DNA of 64,000 nucleotides from an uncultured Lachnospiraceae bacterium (lineage in GTDB: Bacteria; Bacillota; Clostridia; Lachnospirales; Lachnospiraceae), in contig CAMWLG010000008.1 in NCBI GenBank assembly GCA_947175035.1, positions 1-64,000 of the forward strand. The letters run 5' to 3'. This document shows positions 59,958-64,000 of this stretch, piece after piece. Within the stretch, counting starts at the first letter, position 1. The number at the start of each line of letters is the position of its first letter. A model generated the notes under the pieces. The model ran no database searches, was not told the origin of the DNA, and saw nothing but the letters and a program-made list of their open reading frames with translations. A program made the translations under genes and the position numbers.

Positions 59958-60704
59958 ATGCCGGACCAACAGGCCTTTCAGGCGGCGAAAGATAAAATTA
60001 TAGGCGTGGACAGACAACGTCTGGGCATTGGAACGCTCTCCGAGAAGACTGTCCACGCTATCTTGAAGAATTATTACCAGCCGGATGAGGATCATCAGGA
60101 GATTCCCATAGAGAATTATGTGGCTGATATTTATACAGACGGGGAAATCATAGAGATTCAGACCAGACAGTTTAATAAATTGCGGAACAAGCTTACAACT
60201 TTTCTGCCTCTCTATCCTGTCACCATTGTCTATCCCATTCCAAGGGAAAAATGGGTCATCTGGATTGATGAGGAGAGCGGAGAATTAAGTAAACCACGTA
60301 AATCTCCCAAAAAAGGAACCCCCTATACCGTTTTTCCAGAGCTGTACAAAATCAAACCCTTCCTGAAAAACCAAAATCTTCGCCTGAAACTGGTACTTAT
60401 GGATATGGAGGAATATAAGCTTTTGAACGGTTGGAGCAAGGATAAAAAAAAGGGAGCCAGCCGCTACGACCGAATCCCTACAAAACTAATTGATGAGGTG
60501 GAAATCAATTGCCCCGAAGATTATATGCAATTTGTGCCCTATGAGCTGGAAGGAGAATTCACCACCAAAGAATTCGCCAAAGCTGTACATATTCCCTCCG
60601 CTCTGGCAGGTACAGTAGTCAATATCCTTTGCTATATGGATATCATTGAACACATAGGAAAAAGAGGCAGGGCATATTTATATCAAGTGAAAGAAATACA
60701 CTAG
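59958..60704 (+). CDS. Uncharacterised protein: possible PD-(D/E)xK-type nuclease domain plus winged helix
   Basis: A 248 aa soluble protein of no family I can name. Near residue 55, YVADIYTDGEIIEIQTRQFNKL has an Asp, then ExQ on a following strand, then a helix: the layout of PD-(D/E)xK nucleases with a Lys-to-Gln change. VTIVYPIPREKWVIWID and a basic segment SKPRKSPKKG follow. Residues about 195-245 (FTTKEFAKAVHIPSALAGTVVNILCYMDII) look like a winged helix. ATG follows ACAGGAGG. It is convergent with the YbaK gene (4 nt apart). The nuclease assignment is an inference from pattern only. Confidence 0.6.
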   Translation: MPDQQAFQAAKDKIIGVDRQRLGIGTLSEKTVHAILKNYYQPDEDHQEIPIENYVADIYTDGEIIEIQTRQFNKLRNKLTTFLPLYPVTIVYPIPREKWVIWIDEESGELSKPRKSPKKGTPYTVFPELYKIKPFLKNQNLRLKLVLMDMEEYKLLNGWSKDKKKGASRYDRIPTKLIDEVEINCPEDYMQFVPYELEGEFTTKEFAKAVHIPSALAGTVVNILCYMDIIEHIGKRGRAYLYQVKEIH

Positions 60705-60708
60705 GATA

Positions 60709-61185
60709 TCACTGCTCAGGCAACTTACACAAATCCGCCCATTCCGCCCCAGGACAGGAACGCTCTAACTCCTCAATAGTCAGTCTCACACAACTGCTCG
60801 CGCTGCCTGCTGCCGGAAGTGCCATCTCAAAACGCTTCATGGACTCATCCAGATATACTTCCGTCTTTCCCTCGGGATTGGCATAAGGGCAGACCCCTCC
60901 AATAGCATGACCCGTATATTCCACAACTTCTTCCGGAGTCAGCATCTTTGCTTTCATACCAAACTTATCTTTGAATTTGCGGTTATCCACCTTAGTATCA
61001 CCGCTGGTTACGATCAACACTGCCTTGTCCCCCACCTTGAAGGACAAGGTCTTTGCTATCATAGCAGGAATCACGCCCGCCGCATGAGCGGCAAGCTCTA
61101 CTGTGGCGCTTGACTCCGCAAATTCCTCCACTTTCCCATCCAAATTAAATTGTTTCAGATATTCCCTGACTGCTGCTACTGACAT
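60709..61185 (-). CDS. YbaK/EbsC-family aminoacyl-tRNA deacylase-like protein
   Basis: A 158 aa protein. The fold is shown by [40 protein letters not shown], with the conserved Lys of the active site in AKTL, and by [25 protein letters not shown]. Family members hydrolyse mischarged tRNAs such as Cys-tRNA-Pro. The track starts at 61287; GGAGGATATTGAAG before ATG 61185 and family size fix the start. It overlaps the gyrA 3' end by 41 nt in another frame and is read in the same direction. Confidence 0.9.
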   Translation of the reverse strand: MSVAAVREYLKQFNLDGKVEEFAESSATVELAAHAAGVIPAMIAKTLSFKVGDKAVLIVTSGDTKVDNRKFKDKFGMKAKMLTPEEVVEYTGHAIGGVCPYANPEGKTEVYLDESMKRFEMALPAAGSASSCVRLTIEELERSCPGAEWADLCKLPEQ

Positions 61186-63682
61186 CTTCAATATCCTCCA
61201 TAGCGTCCTCCACATTGTCAAATTCCTGATCACCGTTGGAAATTTTCTCTCGAACCTTGGCAATCTGTGCCACCTTGACACCCTCATCCAGATTCATCAT
61301 TTTCACACCAGAGGTAATCCTTCCTAACGTAGAGATATCCTGCATACGAAGCTGAATGATCACTCCCTCTGTAGTAATCATCATCAACTCATTTTCATCC
61401 GTGACAGCCTTGACTCCCACCACGTCGCCTGTCTTTTCGGTAATCTTATAGCACTTGACACCCTTACCGCCGCGCTTCTGGACAGTGAATTCATCCAGAT
61501 ATGTACGTTTTCCAAGACCATTCTCCGACACGATCAACAGGGAATCGCCTTGAACCTGCAGCTGCATACCGATAATCTCATCCCCAGGCGATAGATTCAT
61601 ACCTATTACACCCATGGAAGCTCTTCCGGTGGGACGTACATCCGTTTCCTTGAATCGTATACACATACCTTGCTTTGTCACAAGGAAAATTTCACTATTT
61701 ACATCTGTGGTTTTTACTTCAATCAGTTCATCATCATCCCGCAAATTGATCGCAGCAAGCCCGTTTTTCCGCACATTGGAGAAATCCGCAAGGGGAGTCT
61801 TCTTTACAATTCCTCTTTTCGTCACCATAAAGAGATATCTGTCCGCATCATATTCTTTAATGGGAATCATAGCAGTGATCTTCTCTCCAGGCTGTAATTG
61901 AAGGAGATTGATCACAGCTGTTCCTCTGGCGGTTCTGCCTGCTTCCGGAATCTCATAAGCCTTCAAGCGATAAACACGCCCCATATTGGTAAAGAAATTC
62001 AGATAATGGTGGGTGGTACTCATCAGCAGATCCTCAATATAATCATCCTCGATGGTCTGCATCCCCTTGATTCCTTTACCGCCGCGATTCTGTGCCTTGA
62101 AATTATCCACTGTCATACGCTTGATATAACCCAATCTGGTCATAGCAATTACAGTATTGTCATAAGGAATCAAATCCTCCATGGAGATATCAAACTCATC
62201 AAAACCGATAGAACTTCTTCTGTCATCACCATATTTTTGGGCGATGATCATAATCTCTTCTTTAATCACGCCAAGCAATAATTTTTCATCAGCCAGGATA
62301 GCTTTCAGCTCTCCGATACGTATTTCCAACTCCTTGTGCTCGTTTTCCAGCTTCTCTCTCTCCAGGCCGGTGAGCGCTCTCAGACGCATGTCCACAATCG
62401 CCTGTGCCTGTACATCAGAAAGTTCAAATCTCTCAATTAACCTATCCTTGGCAATCTGAGCGTTCTGGCTGCTCCTGATAATGGAAATCACTTCGTCTAT
62501 AAAATCCAAAGCCTTGAGCAGACCCTGTAAAATATGATCCCTCTCCTCAGCCTTGTTCAGATCATATTTCGTCCGACGGGTAACCACATCCTCTTGATGC
62601 TGCAGATAATATGTCAGCATCTCCAAGAGATTCATGATCTTGGGCTCATTATTGATCAGAGCCAGCATATTTACGCCAAAGGTATCCTGAAGCTGGGTAT
62701 GTTTATACAATTGATTCAAAATCACATTGGCATTGGCGTCTTTGCGAAGCTCAATGACTACACGCACACCTTCTCTGTTGGACTCGTCACGGATATCTGT
62801 GATACCATCAACTTTTTTTAATTTCACAAGCTCGGCAATTTTTATGATTAAATTTGCCTTATTGACCATATAGGGCAGCTCTGTGGCGATAATCTGGCTT
62901 TTACCATTGGGCAGGGTCTCGATATTGGTGACTGCACGCACACGAATCTTGCCCCTTCCGGTGCGATAAGCCTCCTCACATCCTCTGGTACCCATAATCA
63001 TGCCGCCAGTAGGAAAATCAGGCGCCTTCACGATAGAAAGTATTTCTTCTATGGTGGTTTCCCGGTTTTCCTGAACCCTGTTATCAATAATCTTGACCAC
63101 AGCATTTACCACCTCACGAAGATTGTGGGGAGGAATGTTCGTCGCCATACCAACAGCAATACCAGTGGTGCCGTTCACCAAGAGATTGGGGTAACGGCTT
63201 GGCAGAACCACAGGCTCTTTTTCAGTATCATCAAAGTTAGGTACAAAATCAACCGTATCCTTATTAATATCCGCCAATAATTCCATGGAAATCTTGGACA
63301 ATCTTGCCTCCGTGTAACGCATGGCAGCGGCGCCGTCGCCGTCCATGGAGCCAAAGTTTCCGTGTCCATCCACCAAAGGATATCTGGTAGACCATTCCTG
63401 AGCCATATTTACTAACGCCCCATAGATAGAGCTGTCACCATGGGGATGATATTTACCCATGGTATCACCGACAATACGGGCACTCTTACGGTGCGGCTTG
63501 TCAGGACCATTATTCAACTCAATCATGGAATAAAGCACACGACGCTGAACCGGCTTCAAACCGTCCCGCACATCTGGAAGCGCACGGGAGGCAATGACAC
63601 TCATAGCATAATCTATGTAAAATGTCTCCATCCGCTCCTTTAAATCAACCTCGTGTATTTTATCAAAAATATCGTCGTTCAT
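61145..63682 (-). CDS. gyrA: DNA gyrase subunit A
   Basis: Breakage-reunion subunit of the ATP-dependent supercoiling enzyme, 845 aa. Markers: [27 protein letters not shown], the quinolone-determining region [18 protein letters not shown], the catalytic Tyr in [10 protein letters not shown], and C-terminal pinwheel blades (GKGVKCYKI, including the GyrA box [12 protein letters not shown]). Residue 88, equivalent to E. coli Asp87, is Gly. It follows gyrB by 12 nt in the same direction. Confidence 0.98.
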   Translation of the reverse strand: MNDDIFDKIHEVDLKERMETFYIDYAMSVIASRALPDVRDGLKPVQRRVLYSMIELNNGPDKPHRKSARIVGDTMGKYHPHGDSSIYGALVNMAQEWSTRYPLVDGHGNFGSMDGDGAAAMRYTEARLSKISMELLADINKDTVDFVPNFDDTEKEPVVLPSRYPNLLVNGTTGIAVGMATNIPPHNLREVVNAVVKIIDNRVQENRETTIEEILSIVKAPDFPTGGMIMGTRGCEEAYRTGRGKIRVRAVTNIETLPNGKSQIIATELPYMVNKANLIIKIAELVKLKKVDGITDIRDESNREGVRVVIELRKDANANVILNQLYKHTQLQDTFGVNMLALINNEPKIMNLLEMLTYYLQHQEDVVTRRTKYDLNKAEERDHILQGLLKALDFIDEVISIIRSSQNAQIAKDRLIERFELSDVQAQAIVDMRLRALTGLEREKLENEHKELEIRIGELKAILADEKLLLGVIKEEIMIIAQKYGDDRRSSIGFDEFDISMEDLIPYDNTVIAMTRLGYIKRMTVDNFKAQNRGGKGIKGMQTIEDDYIEDLLMSTTHHYLNFFTNMGRVYRLKAYEIPEAGRTARGTAVINLLQLQPGEKITAMIPIKEYDADRYLFMVTKRGIVKKTPLADFSNVRKNGLAAINLRDDDELIEVKTTDVNSEIFLVTKQGMCIRFKETDVRPTGRASMGVIGMNLSPGDEIIGMQLQVQGDSLLIVSENGLGKRTYLDEFTVQKRGGKGVKCYKITEKTGDVVGVKAVTDENELMMITTEGVIIQLRMQDISTLGRITSGVKMMNLDEGVKVAQIAKVREKISNGDQEFDNVEDAMEDIEDVSSSSQGISETI

Positions 63683-63694
63683 TCTTCCTCCTCA

Positions 63695-64000
63695 TCAGAT
63701 ATCCAAATTCTTCACGAATCTAGCATTCTCTTCAATGAATTCACGCCTGGGCTCCACCTTATCTCCCATCAGAGTTGTAAAGGTCAAATCAAGTTCAGAT
63801 TCCATCTCCTCGTCATAATTCACACGAAGCAATATACGGCGTTCCGGATCCATAGTAGTCTCCCAGAGCTGTTCTGCATCCATCTCTCCCAATCCTTTGT
63901 AACGCTGAATCTTATTATTCTGGTCACGACCTACTTCCTTCAATATTTCATCAAGTTCCTCGTCACTGTAAGCGTACCAAATCTTCTTATTCTTCTCCAA
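63695..64000 (-). CDS. gyrB: DNA gyrase subunit B, C-terminal part (cut by window edge)
   Basis: The last ~101 residues of Gyr[24 protein letters not shown] is the TOPRIM-adjacent motif diagnostic of GyrB, and [16 protein letters not shown] the usual end. The gene continues beyond position 64000; the first Met in the track is internal, not the real start. It is upstream of gyrA in the same transcript. Confidence 0.97.
   Translation of the reverse strand: MEKNKKIWYAYSDEELDEILKEVGRDQNNKIQRYKGLGEMDAEQLWETTMDPERRILLRVNYDEEMESELDLTFTTLMGDKVEPRREFIEENARFVKNLDI

Overview
The window looks like the chromosome of a Gram-positive clostridium, most likely a motile member of the Lachnospiraceae. Reasons: strong AGGAGG-type ribosome sites, sigma-A promoters close to consensus, a monoderm Tad pilus locus with no secretin gene, lineage-typical families (Flp1 pilin, DUF5702, DUF6240, DUF4358, VanW, CapA, LCP), a bofA/yaaL pair, flagellin with FliS, and an oxygen-sensitive class I two-subunit fumarase. 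This is inferred from family content; no database search was possible.

Layout. 1-3.9 kb (+): ABC ATPase, FtsX-type permease and XRE regulator. 4-7.8 kb (-): tRNA-Ser, then rhomboid protease, flavodoxin-SCP2 protein, HIT protein and fumarase alpha/beta. 7.9-17.6 kb (-): a complete Tad/Flp pilus operon with two prepilin peptidases. 17.7-23 kb: bofA, yaaL, and the late flagellar operon DUF6240-flagellin-fliS behind a sigma-28-like promoter. 23-32.6 kb: small membrane protein, glgB, a TPR/repeat/AAA-like protein, rsmA, and a DHHW-MBOAT O-acylation pair with a DUF4358 lipoprotein. 32.6-33.2 kb: a 600-base intergenic region holding two related, oppositely oriented structured elements. 33.2-46.9 kb: ABC-F ATPase, HAD phosphatase, GPH symporter, a VanW-to-VanZ operon that includes an aminotransferase and its Lrp neighbour, an exonuclease, and a radical SAM protein with phosphorelay parts. 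47-56.5 kb: CapA, an operon of LRR protein, small protein, LCP ligase and hybrid kinase, and a glycolipid-type cluster with a glycosyltransferase-acyltransferase fusion. 56.7-64 kb: a TRAP-type binding lipoprotein with a chemoreceptor, a possible nuclease, a YbaK-type deacylase, gyrA and the 3' end of gyrB.

How the genes work together: several blocks concern the cell surface (Tad pilus, flagellum, O-acylation, LCP/VanW/CapA, GT8/PlsC lipids) and its signalling (hybrid kinase, stand-alone REC and Hpt proteins, chemoreceptor with binding protein).

The most unusual feature is the element pair at 32739-32891 and 32972-33111. The two copies share a 31-nt core (29/31 identical) in inverted orientation. 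In the strand defined by that core, every non-Watson-Crick position of both outer stems is a G-U wobble, one of the two core differences is compensated in the opposing arm, and a 3-nt/14-nt asymmetric internal loop is kept. I infer a structured RNA family that I do not recognise.
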